From Pagrus major (Eukaryota > Chordata > Actinopteri > Spariformes > Sparidae), in the NCBI RefSeq assembly GCF_040436345.1, contig NC_133221.1, positions 24,887,165-24,951,164 on the forward strand: DNA of 64,000 bases, read 5' to 3'. This document shows positions 50,477 through 63,177 of the stretch, piece after piece. The notes under the pieces were generated by a model. It was not told the DNA's origin and searched no databases. It saw only the letters and a program-made list of their open reading frames with translations. Position numbers and translations under genes: made by a program. The stretch's first letter is position 1, and every line of letters begins with the position of its first letter.

Positions 50477-50487
50477 ACGCATGCGCA
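50477..50487 (+). promoter_or_regulatory. NRF1-like site in the spen promoter/5' UTR
   Basis: ACGCATGCGCA matches the NRF1 core at 10 of 11 positions on the opposite strand. It sits in a CpG-rich stretch (about 50460-50760) 410 bp upstream of the spen ATG, suiting a housekeeping-type promoter. Confidence 0.4.
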
Positions 50488-50896
50488 GCGGCGGAGGACT
50501 ATCTCATCGGGGAGAAAAAAAGAAGTTCACACACAAAGCCACGCCTGCGCGGTGTGCCTCTCATTACAAGCGAAGTTGCTGCATCTTTTTAGGAAGCTAC
50601 ATGCTTTCTTTCGACACCCAAAGGTCGCATGGTGTCAGGGACGCGCCTAGTCACGGGAACAGTCCGGAGCGCGTTCATGAGGTGCAAGATCGCGCTTTAA
50701 CAGTGAAGAGTATCAAACAGCGTGCGGGGATCCAACCTAATGGTTTACATTGGGTCACAACGACCAGTCAATGATTTGCGCCGAGTATTTTTTTTCCCCT
50801 CGTCCGGCGTTTATTTTGCAAACCTTTTCTATTTTGCACGGGAAGAGACTGACATAGAAAACTCATCTGTATGATAGGGGAGCAGGAGCACACAGT

Positions 50897-53800
50897 ATGG
50901 TCCGGGAAACCAGACATTTATGGGTGGGAAATTTACCCGAAAATGTACGAGAAGAGAAAATCATTGAGCACTTCAAGCGGTGAGTAGAGACACTTGTGAG
51001 CGACGTGTGTGAGTGTGTTTTGTACCAGTGTGAGGACGAGTGCACGGCCAGCATCTCTCCCTGTGTTGTGTCACATTTTAGTGAAGTCGGGATGAAGCAG
51101 GAGGTTCCCCCTGTAGCGAAGTCCCATTTGGCAACTGTGCTGTCAGCTCTCCGTACGCGACAACACCGAGATAAGAAAGAAAAAACGGCTAGCACGCGCC
51201 AGCCACCCCAGCTAGCGGACATATGGTTTTGCCATTTTGACACCAACTTGTAGGCTAGGTGATAACTTTACTCGTCCTTTTCATGTCGTGTGGCTTCACA
51301 TTCGCGCCCTGTAACTGTTTGACTTTTAAGAAGCCGACCTTTCCCACCTGGCGACCGTAGAGAAAACACAGTTTCTGTTGTAACGTAGCCGCTAACAGCA
51401 CACCGCCAGTGTAAACAAACTTCAGCCTCTACCTGGCGAGCTGCTAGCTTTGTACAAGCTGTGTGCATTTCACGGTCTGCATCTCTGGCAGACTATGAAG
51501 TCTGCTGCCTGAGCAGATCGTGGACCCGGTGTTTCACTTGACTCTCCCGTGAGTTTATCAGGTCACAGCTTCCAGCCAGACCCGGTGCACAAAGTATGCT
51601 TAATTAGCACAACATGTATATATCTAGCATGGTGCACGGTGGCTGCTGCAAGAACCGGATTGTTTTTATTATTATTTTTATTTGTCCCGAATCTAACACA
51701 AGTCGGTGAAACCTCCAAGCTGACGCGACATCACGCCGCCATCCACGCTGCAATTGTCTCAGACTGGCCGTGATTGAACAGGCTGCTCCGTGTTAACACT
51801 GATGTGCAGCGTTGCACCGTTGCAGGAGCTACTTGTGTTTACTTTGAGCACAGAAACGATCATCTTTGCCACATTATCACCGCGGTGCCTCCCCCCTCCA
51901 GCTGCTGACTCGCACAGCCTGCAGCGCGATCTGATTTAAGTGAAATCAGACAGCATATCGATATTTTAATTACGATATTCAAACTGAGCTCCGCTTGTGC
52001 TTCTTTTTTGTGTGTGTGTGTGTTTGGGTTAATGGAGCAGACATATCCTATACGCACTATCCTATATGCATCCTATATTTGTCTAGTTCTTTGTTGTCTT
52101 CCTTGGAGGGAGAATAAAAAATGTAAATATGATTTTTTTGTGTGTGCCTGCGCGCTCTCGCCTCTCTTCTCTCCTCGGCTGTCAAGGAAATAGCCCGCCT
52201 CTCCGTCCATATGTGCTGGAGAGCAGACTGCTGAAAAACATCAGTCTACCTATATGAGCGACGTCTCCTTCTTCACCGTGTAGGCGTCGCCATATCGGCC
52301 GAAAAGCTGCTACATTTCCAACCTTAAATCATTCATGTCTGTTTAGCAACATTGCGACCGAAAGGCACGTTTGTCCCGGCGTGCCCCCCCCCCACACACA
52401 ACATACGACCGTGCAAAAATATATAAACTCAGGATATTAATGTCGTTCTTCGCATTTTTTATTTACAACAGACGGATGCAGCGAGTGAACTACAAACATG
52501 GTTCGTGTCTGATTGATGCAGCCTCGCTGCAGAAAGCACAATAACGGGCTACCTATGTGCCGTTTTATTTACATTAGCCCGATGTGCGTAACGTTATGTT
52601 TTTTCTGGGGGTGGGGATGGTGAACTGGCAGCATGTTATTGCAATAGCGGAGAGGGGGGAAAACTGTGTCGGCGGGTCCTTTTTAGCATGCTGCCTCAGC
52701 TCCAGCGTTAACCCAGAGGTAGTCAGAGTATGCAGGTGCATGACAGCCCAATGTGTGATAGAAGTCATTGAAGATGGGGGACGGCAGAATGAGTAAGCAG
52801 TGTGAACAGCTTTTCTAAAATGGCGTCGGAGGCTGTTCAATGTTGGGAACTGGCATGCCAATAAATTTATGGGCACCCTACTGTCTCTGTCGGACAGTGA
52901 AATACACTCCCGAAAGATTCTTGGAGGAGGAGGAGGAGGAGGAGGAGGAGGAGGAAGAAGGGGGGGTAACGCATAAAGATGATAGCAGGCTTTGTAATCC
53001 TGGACTGGGCTTGAAAAATTTAGTGTGATAGACTTCGCATCAGTCAATTAAACCATCACTTAACGAGGTATTTACAGGCTTATTAAGAAAATGAAAAAGG
53101 ATGCCATTGAAAAAAACTTAATTATATCTTGATTTGGGGAGGAAAGAGGGAAATGATGTAATGTATGCAAAATTGTCCCAAAAGCCCTTTGCTTTTAGTG
53201 AAACAGAAGGAGCCATATAGACATTATTGATTGTTTTTTCTAAACCCACACACACACAGCCAATCAGGAAATGTCACGTCTCTTTATATGCAGCCCAAGC
53301 TTCATCTGTATGCTTTCCAGCAGCTATAAGCATACGACACACCTTCCCCCCCCCCAGAAAACATGCTAATGTCAGAAAATATATGCACTGCATTTATTAA
53401 CATGCAATGTGCCAAGGTTTTAAGTCCAGTTGCTGGGTTACTGTTGCCTTGTAAGAAAGTACCACAGAGCAGGGGGAAAAAAAAAAAAAGAGTAGCAAAG
53501 CCACCTTACTTCCTGCCCCTCCTCAGAGACGCACACATTAACACACACACACGCTGACATAATTGAATCCAGCACTATCCATTTAAAAAAAAAAAAAAGG
53601 TGTTTTATTGTCACAAATAATTCAAAGAGAAGAACCTGTTTTGATATTCATAAACACTGATGCAGCATAAAGTGATCACCTTGTCTTCTCCCTGTTTTCT
53701 CTTCAGATATGGACGTGTGGAGAGTGTCAAGGTCCTGCCTAAGCGGGGTTCAGAAGGTGGAGTCGCAGCCTTTGTGGATTTTGTGGACATTAAAAGTGCT

Positions 53801-56800
53801 CAGAAGGCTCATAATGCTATCAACAAGATGGGGGACAGAGACCTGCGCACTGATTACAATGAACCAGGCACGATACCTAGTGCCGCGAGGGGGCTGGACG
53901 ATAGTCTGTCCTTAGGCTCTCGTGGCCGGGATGTATCAGGGTTCACAAGGGCGGCAGGGGGGGCCGTGTATGGGCCCCCCACGTCGCTCCACAGCAGAGA
54001 TGGACGCTATGAACGCAGACTAGACGGGTAAGTGGACAAAGTTTCTCTGAAGGCAGGGGGAACCGTGGTTTCTGGTAAACACCTTACCTCCAAGCATCTT
54101 CCCACCATCTATTCATTTACTTGTTTGAGGGGGAGAGGAGAAAAAGAGTTCATGCTCAAGAATTCAGTCTTATAGGGATCCCCTCTAAAGTCCTCGGAGC
54201 GTGGCCAGCGCTCCCGGATTCATAATTACAGGTAGAGATATTCCATAAGTGAGAGCATGTTTGTTCACGAGTGTATCTATTACTTAAATGAATAGTCAAT
54301 AGTTTAAATGGCTGTTGGGGATTATCTGTGAGCTTAAATATCTCTGTGAGGTGGATATATCATTTGCGGAAAATGCGGGGCAAAGATTGGATATCGTAAA
54401 ATTTCCCAGGATTATTGGAGATTGCTGGAGAGAGAGAGAGAGGGAGAGGGAGAGAGAGAAAAAGAGAGAGTGGTCCAGCGGCCATCCCTGGGATTCCCCT
54501 AATCTGGAGTTACGTGCCCTGCGCGGTGGATTAATGTCACCCTTTTTTCCTCATGTAACAAAACATCCATTATATGTATAAGGCACCATTGTTTGGATTA
54601 GTCTAATTTGGTTTTCAATTATCGTGCACACCTCACGGAGGTGTTCGCTTCGCTCGTGGGCCGGAGTCACAAGGATAACCTTCACAGGATATTTATTCCC
54701 CTCTGTTGGATTAACACTGGCCACACACTTTAAGGATATGCTATCATGCTAAAGGTATGGGTTCCTCTCTTGGTTCTTTTGTTTTTTGTTTTTTTTGTTT
54801 AATTTGGGATTATATCTAAAATCAGGGCATTACAATTTGAGTGCTGGGAGACCTCTACTGGTGATCCATCTCAGTAGAGACAACAAAAAGAAGTGAGCAA
54901 ATGACTCTATTTTTCCTGCCTTATTTTTGTGGAGATTATTTTTACTTTTCAACAACTGAGACTAGCAGATTTATTGAGGACCAATACGGACTATGTTTGG
55001 ATCGTACAATTCAAAGAAGAATGCTGGAGATTGAGACTGGAAAGTTGCTGCTGGAGATAACCTACCTCATGTCTGTGGATTACCTGCTCCTTTCCTGAAT
55101 GTGGAACTATAATTTAACCTTGGATACAAACGCATACAGATTGAGAGAACGAAGTTGCACCCATGAACTGCATTTCTCACTGACTCAGCATCGGTTTGGA
55201 CTGCATGCAGGCTCTTCTGCTTGTAAAGGAGGCAGAGAACAGACATGAACATCCACAAGCTTCAAAACTGGACTCCATCCTGGGAATGAATGCTACGAGC
55301 AAGCATCTGGATTACCATTAAGAGACATGTTCTTTATTCTTAATCTGTCATGGCCAGATTTCCCTCTGCCAAAGGAATTTGACTACGTTACTGCTGAGCA
55401 GAGTGTGACCAAAGAGGGACGTGCTGGACTTCATAAATGAAGATGCAAGACATATTTTTTCCCTGATTTCCTTCATCGCTTCTGGGGAATCAATGGTGCA
55501 CTACTTCCTGAAGACGGACTCCTGGATATCATGTTGTTTTTTATTTTGCTGTACTCAAGTGCAAATTTGTTTTTTTTATGGATGGATATATCGACTCAAA
55601 TGGACATTTTCCAGCATACAAAACATCCCAACATGGATTCGTACAAGGCCGTGTTTGTTTACAGCATTTTAATCCAAACGGACACTCCAGCTCATCAAAG
55701 TACACAAGGTCCCCTGCCCTGAAGACAAGGATTACATTTTCTAACGTGAACATTTTTGCTTCAATTTTTTTCCCTCTCCACTCAACATTTTTGCCCACAT
55801 TTTTCTGCTCACAAAGTTCTGTCTCCCTAGATTGTATTTGGAATTATAGGTCAAGTTACCACTCTCTCAAAAGGTTGGTATGTCCTGCCCTGTGTATTTT
55901 AGCTGTCCTCTCTAACCCCCTAGTTTGAACCCCTGTCTCTCTCCATTTTCCCCACTAACCGAAGTAGCTGGTACATAGACTGTTATTACTGCCTGTGTGT
56001 CTATGCAGAAAGCTTTACCTTGTATTGTTTTCCTTTCTCTTCCCCTCACCTGATCCCACCTTCAGCTCCTTTCCCCTGTTCCCCTTATGATGAATAGAGC
56101 CATGTTGCAGCTGCTATTCATGACGAATGATCCAAGTAAAAAAAAAATCCTTCCCTAATATAACACAATGATTGAGCTGTGGAATCATTAAGATTTAAAG
56201 ATTTGTCACATACTCATCATTTGCAATATGTGCAATAATAATAATACTTGGAATAAGAGTGAAGAATAAGGAAAAGAATTTCCCCATGTCTGAAAAACTA
56301 GAGACAAAATGAAATCATTTCAATAAATAAATGAACATTAAGAAAGGGTTTTTTCTTTATGTTAAAATAATCAGTTGATTTATCAACAGCTAATAAATAG
56401 CCACTAATTTAAGTCTTTAATCGAACAAAAAAATAAATAATTTGCATGTAATGAATATTTTTAAATGGCTGTTGGTTGGACAAAACCGGAAGAAAAATGT
56501 CGACTAAAGCATTTTATAGACTAAATGATTGATCGATTCATTAAAAAAAAAAAAATCTGCATACTCATCAATAATGTAAATAGCCATTAATTCCAGCCTT
56601 GCAGTTGCGGTTTTTACATGTCCTCAGCTTTCTTTTTATAGGACAAGAGCAGAATTTGAATGCCATATGACTTGACACAGATTGCAGACTCAAAATCTGA
56701 TTTTTAAGATTAAATATGAGAAATATAATTTATTTAGGATTATTTTGTGAGCATTTCACTTTTATCAGAGAGTTGAATGTAGTCATAGATGGGAAAAATG

Positions 56801-59800
56801 CAGGTAGGGGATTACATGCTGTACATCCAAAGTGGATTAAAAGTTGAGCCTGACCAATACTATTTTTGGGGCAGCATTTAGGAGTAAAAAAAAAAAAAGA
56901 AATCTTCACATACGTTATTGGGAATTAAATAATTAGAAATTACCCCAAGCATCATTTTCTCCATTATTTTTTGTAAGAAAAAGTTTTAGTATTGGATCAC
57001 GTATGTGCCTTTACAAACAATTCTCAGATATATAGATCAGGCTCTAATTTTAATGTCTCCATTTAGGGTTGGTTGATAAAATTATTATTGCCATGAGATG
57101 GTTGTCAGCTTTTTCTCTGATATTTATGCTGTTGTATCTATGGCCTTTTAGAAATTTTGGGACGATTTGACTGTTGCAGGCAGTTTTGCAAATCAGTGAA
57201 CAGGACAGGGTCATGGCATTACTGGGATTACAGGATTGTTGCATCAGTTTGATGGGTAACCTTGATTTGACAGGTATTTAATTCACTGGTTTAACCAAAA
57301 ATGGATTCCAATGAGGTTATTTTTTAATCTATTTTTTTTTTTTTTTTTTAACAGGTTTTTGATTGAGTTTCCAGAAGTTGTTCTGTGTCTCAATATATAT
57401 CAATATTACGGCTGAACAATTAATCAAAATATTTGCGAAATCACAATATGATCAAGTGCAATATCAAAATCGCAGAAGCTGCAATTTTAGGTTAAAGCCC
57501 TGGCAGATAGATCTTATTCTTCAGATGTAATAAACTATGTTTGTTTGGTACAGAGTCAGACCCCAGCAATAGCTTTTTCAGTGAAAATGAAAATTGTGAT
57601 ACAAAAATAATCATTGAGACTAATCATATCGCAATTGTAATTTTTTTTTTTTCCAAAATGAGCACAATATGATTTTCCCCCCATTCATTCATATCGTGCA
57701 GCTCTAATCATTATCATGATATGATATATTAGATTTCTGCTTCATGGTTCTTGCTTTAGCCGGCAAGGACAACAAGAAGCTGCACAGCTGCACAGTTCAC
57801 AGTCGGGATGCATGGCTAAGGGAAATCTAACAATAAACTACTTAAAACAGTTTTGGAAATGATTTTGAATTAAATTGAAATGCATGTATCGCTCACACAC
57901 GACTGAGCCACCACATAAGACTCCTTTTTAGCATGCTGCTGGAATGCATCCTCATAATTATGCTGTTCACGTAATCCCAAAACAGTTGATGTGCTCAGCA
58001 TGCACCAGAGCAGACTAATAATCAAACACTGATGGAAATTCAGCCAGAAAAAAAGTCTAACTGAATTATTTTTAAGCTCCATGAATAATGTAGAGCCTGT
58101 TTTGTGTAAAGTGAAATTGAAGTGAAATTGAAGGCTATCTATTGAGCAGTGAGCCTGCGCCACCAAATTAGCATTTTCGAGAGCATCTGGGGGTCAAGGT
58201 AATCCATCACTTTCACAGCAGACATCGTTGTGCCATAGATGTTATTCATGAATCCAGCACACAGATGATTAAATCAAATAAGCTGAAACAAAATTTGCCC
58301 CTGACCCGCTGTACTTTACGTATAGCGCAGTGAAATACAGACATAGAGCTAGTGTCCTAAACCAATTTATCCTCGACATCCAGGAGACCATTCCATGCAG
58401 CCTTTTGTTCTTATGACCTGTTGTGCAAAAGCCTTTCATGGAAAGACTTAATGACAGCACCATTTATGGCCTCAAGCAATGTCGGTATCTGTACGTTAGA
58501 TTTATGTCAGATGTTTACCCGGAGTAATATTTCCAGATTGGCCACATCAGAGAATCCAAATAAGGTATTATCAGATAATTGCACAGGGACTAACCTGCAA
58601 ACCCTAAATACCGTCAGCAATTATCATTTGGTTTTTGTTTTTTTAAATTTTTTGCTTGGTCAAAAAGAAATTAAGCATATCCTTTCAAATGGGGAAAAAA
58701 AAAAAAAAATTGGGTTGGGGAAAGGATTAAAGTTTTTTTTTTAATTTGGTACAAAGGGGTAAGCTTAGGGGATGAATGCGGTCTATCAAAGTCCTCACAA
58801 GCATGGCAGTAAATTGTGAGTGGGAATATGCGTAACACATTTCTGTCAGGTGTAAAGGTCAGGTTGGGCATTTTAAGAAACTCATCTTATGGATCATTTA
58901 CCAAACTGCCTTTCAGGACATCACAGGGCATTAGTGATGCAGAGGAAGACTCTTGTGTCATATATCTTCAGAGAAATGGCAGCAGTCTGCTGCCAGCAGC
59001 TCTTGTAACCCGTGTTATGTGGTTTCTGAAGCCGAGACAGAGACATAGGCCATTCACTCTGTAACCATTTTTAGCTACGGAAACTCGCATACAGTATTTG
59101 AGTCCTCACATGTTTTACTAAAAACATTAAAATGTGTCCAGCTATTATTCAAAACAACTAATAAAACATTTCTATTGGAAACGCTCCACTACACATCCTT
59201 CAAAGTTGTGAAGCACAAGAAAGTTGGAAAATCATAAAACTAAAAATATCCCAAAAGGAAGCCTGTAAAATGTGTGTTGTGTTGATGAAGGAACTAATTA
59301 CAAACATTTGCTTGAGATTCAGAAAGCCTTGTGCCTTCATTTAAGAAAATGCTAACCAAACGCCTCTTTAATGACATGAACAGTTTCAGAAGTTTCTCCA
59401 TGTTGCAAATGTCTTTTGATTTGTACTTACAGCTCTTTGTTGCCTTTGACAGCGTAGCAGCATCAGATAGACACATTTTCACACAGATGTAAACAAAATG
59501 TCTCTGATGGTCCAAGTCAATCAAAGATCTATAAGATTTGGATGTCTCTATCAATTATCCAGGGAATTTTGACTTTTTAAAAAAAAAATTCATACCTATT
59601 TTCTTCCACTTGATATTGTAAAAGTAATAACAGCCTGAGAGGAGGCAGAGCATCATCATCATTTGGGTGAAGCTTAGGTTATGTTAAGTGCTTTAACCAA
59701 CATTATTTTCATTTTCGATTAATTTGCTGGTCATTTTCATGATCAATCATTTAGTTTCTAAAATAAATCTTCATAATTCCCTACAGCCCAAAGTGATGTC

Positions 59801-62316
59801 TTCAAATAGCTTCTTTTGTCCAACCAACAGTCCAAAACCCAAAGACTCTTCATTTACTGTCATACATGACAAAGAAAAGCAGCAAATCCTTGCCGGTTAA
59901 TTTTCTTTTGATCAACTTATCAATTAAACAACTAGTCATCTCAGCTGTAGTTATGCAACACTTAATTTGCTACAATAGTTTTTTCAGTCATCCTTGCCTT
60001 TATTGGATAGTTGAAAGTGGGAAGGAAATCTTGGGAATGGGAGAAGAAGGTAGTGAGGGTCTAAAAGAGTTCCGAAAAGGTCCCAGTACCAGGAACCAGA
60101 AACGTTTGTTGCTGCCCTGGCTCAAACCAAAGGATATTGTAGTTTGATTTTATGGACATCAGAACACTAGTCCAACAAGACGGCATGTGCATTGGTTGGT
60201 TTTCTCGGCCACAATAAATATTGGTTTGAATCCCTAATTTCCTTTGAGATTTCCATCTTTAAAGCTTTGATTTCTATGATTAGATAGGAATATTAATATG
60301 TAAGTAGTTTATTCATTTAGTCTTAGATACTGGTAAGGGTAATTGGAAGTTACTTTTTCAAATACATTAAGATATACATATATATAATACAGATGTTTTG
60401 CAGTGTCACACAGGTATAAAGCTGCTGTATGTTTTCACAGTAAATTTTAAGATATATATTAATTTTACCATTTTGACAGTTTGCCATTAAATTCCTTCTC
60501 TGTATTTCTCAATAATTTTTTCCCCCTTGTTTGAACTGGAATAAGAATAAAACGTAGTCTCTTATTTAAAGAACCAGTTCAATGAGGGTTTGTAACTGTA
60601 GTTATATTAAACCATATTCCACCCTGTGTTAGAACATGATGGTTAATTTGCTGATTATAATTTGATCTGAATTCAAACAGTGGTAATTGCTGTCCTGTCC
60701 CGCTCATTACGGGGAGTTGGGTAATATGACTGCTGTAATGACACAGCAGTCGTATTACCAAATTAAATTCTGATTGCTTTATTCAGTAAGAGGATGCTCA
60801 GGTCTGAACAGAATGTCCTTATTAGCACCGTTTCTTCTGTGCATCTTTTATAAAAGATGCTTTGAAGAGCTTTCAGGAGAACAAGTGGTGTCAGATTGTG
60901 TAACATTATAAACAAAAGGCTTGTCACAAGTCACCTCCAAAGACCTTCAACAAAGCCTCTCAGATAAATGATCAGACGCCTTAAAAAGTGGCCTTTGTTA
61001 CAGTCGCTAGATGGTACAAGACGAGAAAGACTTAAAATCCATAAAGGCATGAATCTCTCATGTAAATCCTTGTGCAAATCTGTTATATCCTGCAATTAAA
61101 CTCTGAAATAAGCTGCAGATTTCTGTTCTGTTGAACACTAAATGCATGCCTTGTGCTAAAAATCTCTTCAGTGTCCTATCCTGATTGTATCTTTTAATAT
61201 AGTGTGTTGCATTTTAAAGAAGGGTATACTACTTGTGTATCTCAATGATGCTTGAAAAAATTTAACATCTGTATCCAAAGATAAGTAAAAAAGTAAAAGT
61301 TTTAAACTTGTGTGTGAAAGACAGTTACCTAACAGCCTGTTTGTAGTAGAAATAGGAGGTTGATATGATGGCAGAAGAATGGGATTCATTTAATCTCCAA
61401 GTCATAAATGGTTAGGCTGAGAAAACATGTAAGACCAGATGCTCAGTTGTCTCTACCAGTTAATTATTTAAATCCCCTTGTAGTTCAGTCTGTAGGCTGG
61501 AAGATAATTCTCTTTTCAGATGTTTGAAAACTACCCTTCTCGAAACACTTTACTGTCCCGTCTTCCCATGTGTCTAATTAAGGAAAACCCAACAGAGACA
61601 CCTGATAATTTTGTTTGTCCACTGTGTGATGCTAACAGCTTTCTTAAATATCTTAAATGTATCTGTAATGTGATGTTGTTCTCTCCTTTCTTGTTTGTTA
61701 GGACGACTGAAAGTCGGGATCGGGCGTACGATCACAGTGCCTACGGACATCATGAGCGTCCTGGTAGCAGTTTTGAACGCCAGCGGCACTATGAAACAGA
61801 CTATTATCGTGATGCAAGAGAAAGGACTCTAAGCACAGCTGGGAGCGGGTCTGGTACCTCAAGTGGAAGTGGCACAACGGTTTCGTCCGGAGTCGTTGGA
61901 ACTATCGTTAGTGCTGTTGCTGGCAACACAGGGACAGGTGGATCAACAGGGGCCACGACGGGAGGAAGCGGAGGATCTACATCCAGCGGGGTCGGCTTCT
62001 ACCGCTCCCACAGCAGGAGCCCTTGTCGCTTTGAGACGCCAGAGCCTCGCTATGAGTCTCGTGCCAGGGAACCCTTTACATTGGCCAGTGTGGTTCACAG
62101 GGACCTTTACCGGGAGGACAGGGGACGGCGCGGGGAGCGCACGTACCGCCACAGCCGTAGCAGGTCTCCACACTCAACACATTCACGAAATCCCTCTCCT
62201 CAGAGACTGGCGAGTCAGGCCACGCGTCCTCCACGCTCCCACAGTGGGTCAGGCTCTCACAGCCGCTCCTCCAGTTCAGACTCGGTCAGCAGTACCAGCA
62301 GCAGCACGAGTGGCAG
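50897..62316 (+). CDS. spen: Spen / SHARP / MINT, N-terminal part (gene runs off the right edge)
   Basis: This is a nuclear RNA-binding transcriptional co-repressor acting in Notch, nuclear-receptor and X-inactivation silencing through SMRT/NCoR-HDAC3. Three coding exons: 50897-50979, 53707-54027 and 61702-62316, all ending in phase 2, giving about 339 residues of a protein over 3,500 long. The start MVRETRHLWVGNLPENV is as in human. RRM1 spans residues 6-81 with RNP2 LWVGNL and RNP1-like GGVAAFVDFVD. The conserved linker INKMGDRDLRTDYNEPGTI and HSRDGRYERRLDG follow. Exon 3 is Arg/Ser-rich (HSRSRSPHSTHSRNPSPQR) and carries a Gly/Ser/Thr insert not in human. Introns are long (2.7 and 7.7 kb). 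The remaining RRMs, the receptor-interaction region and the SPOC domain lie beyond the window. Confidence 0.97.
52922..52957 (+). repeat. (GGA)n microsatellite
   Basis: About 11 GGA units in spen intron 1. They open a poly-Glu frame that is not a gene. Confidence 0.9.
54428..54470 (+). repeat. (GA)n purine tract
   Basis: An imperfect GA-rich microsatellite in spen intron 2. Confidence 0.85.
54600..56110 (+). other. Unusual unique-looking block in spen intron 2
   Basis: About 1.5 kb with few homopolymers, more balanced base use and pyrimidine-rich runs from 55720 to 56080, unlike the AT-rich intron on either side. Several open frames of 83-116 codons occur on both strands without recognisable products. 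It may be a conserved non-coding block, an alternative exon or an old repeat; the sequence alone does not decide. Confidence 0.3.
57409..57705 (-). mobile_element. Fish MITE of the 'GCTGCAAT...GCAGCCCT' type, copy 2
   Basis: It starts CGGCTGAACAATTAATCAAAAT and ends TCATATCGTGCAGCTCT, with an interior GCAGAAGCTGCAATTTTAGG as in 13560-13938. It lies in spen intron 2. Ends are approximate. Confidence 0.65.
57706..61701 (+). other. Remainder of spen intron 2
   Basis: AT-rich, no exon seen. It contains the hairpin at 60717-60761 and short ORFs (58421-58744, 59866-60147) without recognisable content. Confidence 0.4.
60717..60761 (+). repeat. Short near-perfect hairpin
   Basis: TTGGGTAATATGACTGCTGT (60717-60736) pairs with ACAGCAGTCGTATTACCAA (60743-60761) across a 6-base loop, with one bulged base and one G:U-type pair. 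Confidence 0.8.
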
Positions 62317-62824
62317 GTGAGTAAAGCTGATCTGGCTGTCAAGATTTCTTCGCTTGTGCATGGCTGTTGTTTACCGTTGTGCATCCCAGTCTTCGGCAGG
62401 TGCTGGATAGAGCAGAGAGTATTTCAAGAAAGAAATCTGCACACTGAATGCTGCTTCAAGTGATTATTTATTTCACAAAATTAAGCAGTACATACTTAAG
62501 CTTATTGGAGCAATTCAGAAGATTTTTAGTGCCATCTATATATCTTATATTTCTGCTGCTTTCCAGGCCACAGTTGTAGTAATGTTAAACACTTTTTACA
62601 GAGATAGCACAAAACTACGGCAACAAAGACCCTTCTTTACCCTTTGTTATTTACGTTAAACGAAAGAATGGCGGTATAATGTTGCCTCAGCATGTGATTT
62701 TAGATAGCGTGGCACTGTTCCACAGGCAAAAGAGGAGGGACGTGTAACAGTACAGCCTGACCACATAATGTGGCGTCTTACATACGCATCGTTATATAAC
62801 ATGGAAATAACAATCATTTACTCA

Positions 62825-63177
62825 CGGCTGAATACCCAAAGGTAGGAAGGCAGCACACACACAAATCTTCAGCACAAAGTTTACGAATCTCAATTTTACC
62901 TATTCATTTGGGCCATGTCAACCAAATTTCTTTTTCAGTAATTGTCATATTGTCAAAATAGGATGTATGTGGGACCTTAGGAAATTAATTTCTTAATTAC
63001 CACGTGACCCTTTAAGCCAATTACCTGCCAACTCCAATATATAAATGACATCACTTCCATTCAGGTGTTAGTGTGTTTGTTGACATGGCCAAAATAAAGT
63101 GGTGAAATTGAGACTTGTCAACTTTGTCCTGAAGATTTATGTGTGCTACCTTTATACCTTTGGGTATTTAGCAGTTG
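62825..63177 (+). mobile_element. Foldback MITE with about 100-bp arms
   Basis: The left arm (62825-62925) carries AATACCCAAAGGTAGGAAGG, AAATCTTCAGCACAAAGT and GGGCCATGTCAAC. The right arm (63074-63177), read on the minus strand, carries AATACCCAAAGGTATAAAGG, AAATCTTCAGGACAAAGT and TGGCCATGTCAAC in the same order. The arms are roughly 80% alike, separated by about 150 bp. Intron 3 of spen, non-coding. Confidence 0.85.

Noticed and set aside
52840-53028. ORF with a poly-glutamate run
   Set aside because: It is the translation of a (GGA)n microsatellite in a spen intron.
52574-53047. 157-codon minus-strand ORF with poly-proline
   Set aside because: It is the antisense reading of the same (GGA)n tract, with no recognisable domain and no splice support.
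55578-55928. 116-codon ORF in spen intron 2
   Set aside because: It has no homology I recognise, competes with ORFs on the other strand, and there is no evidence of splicing to spen.
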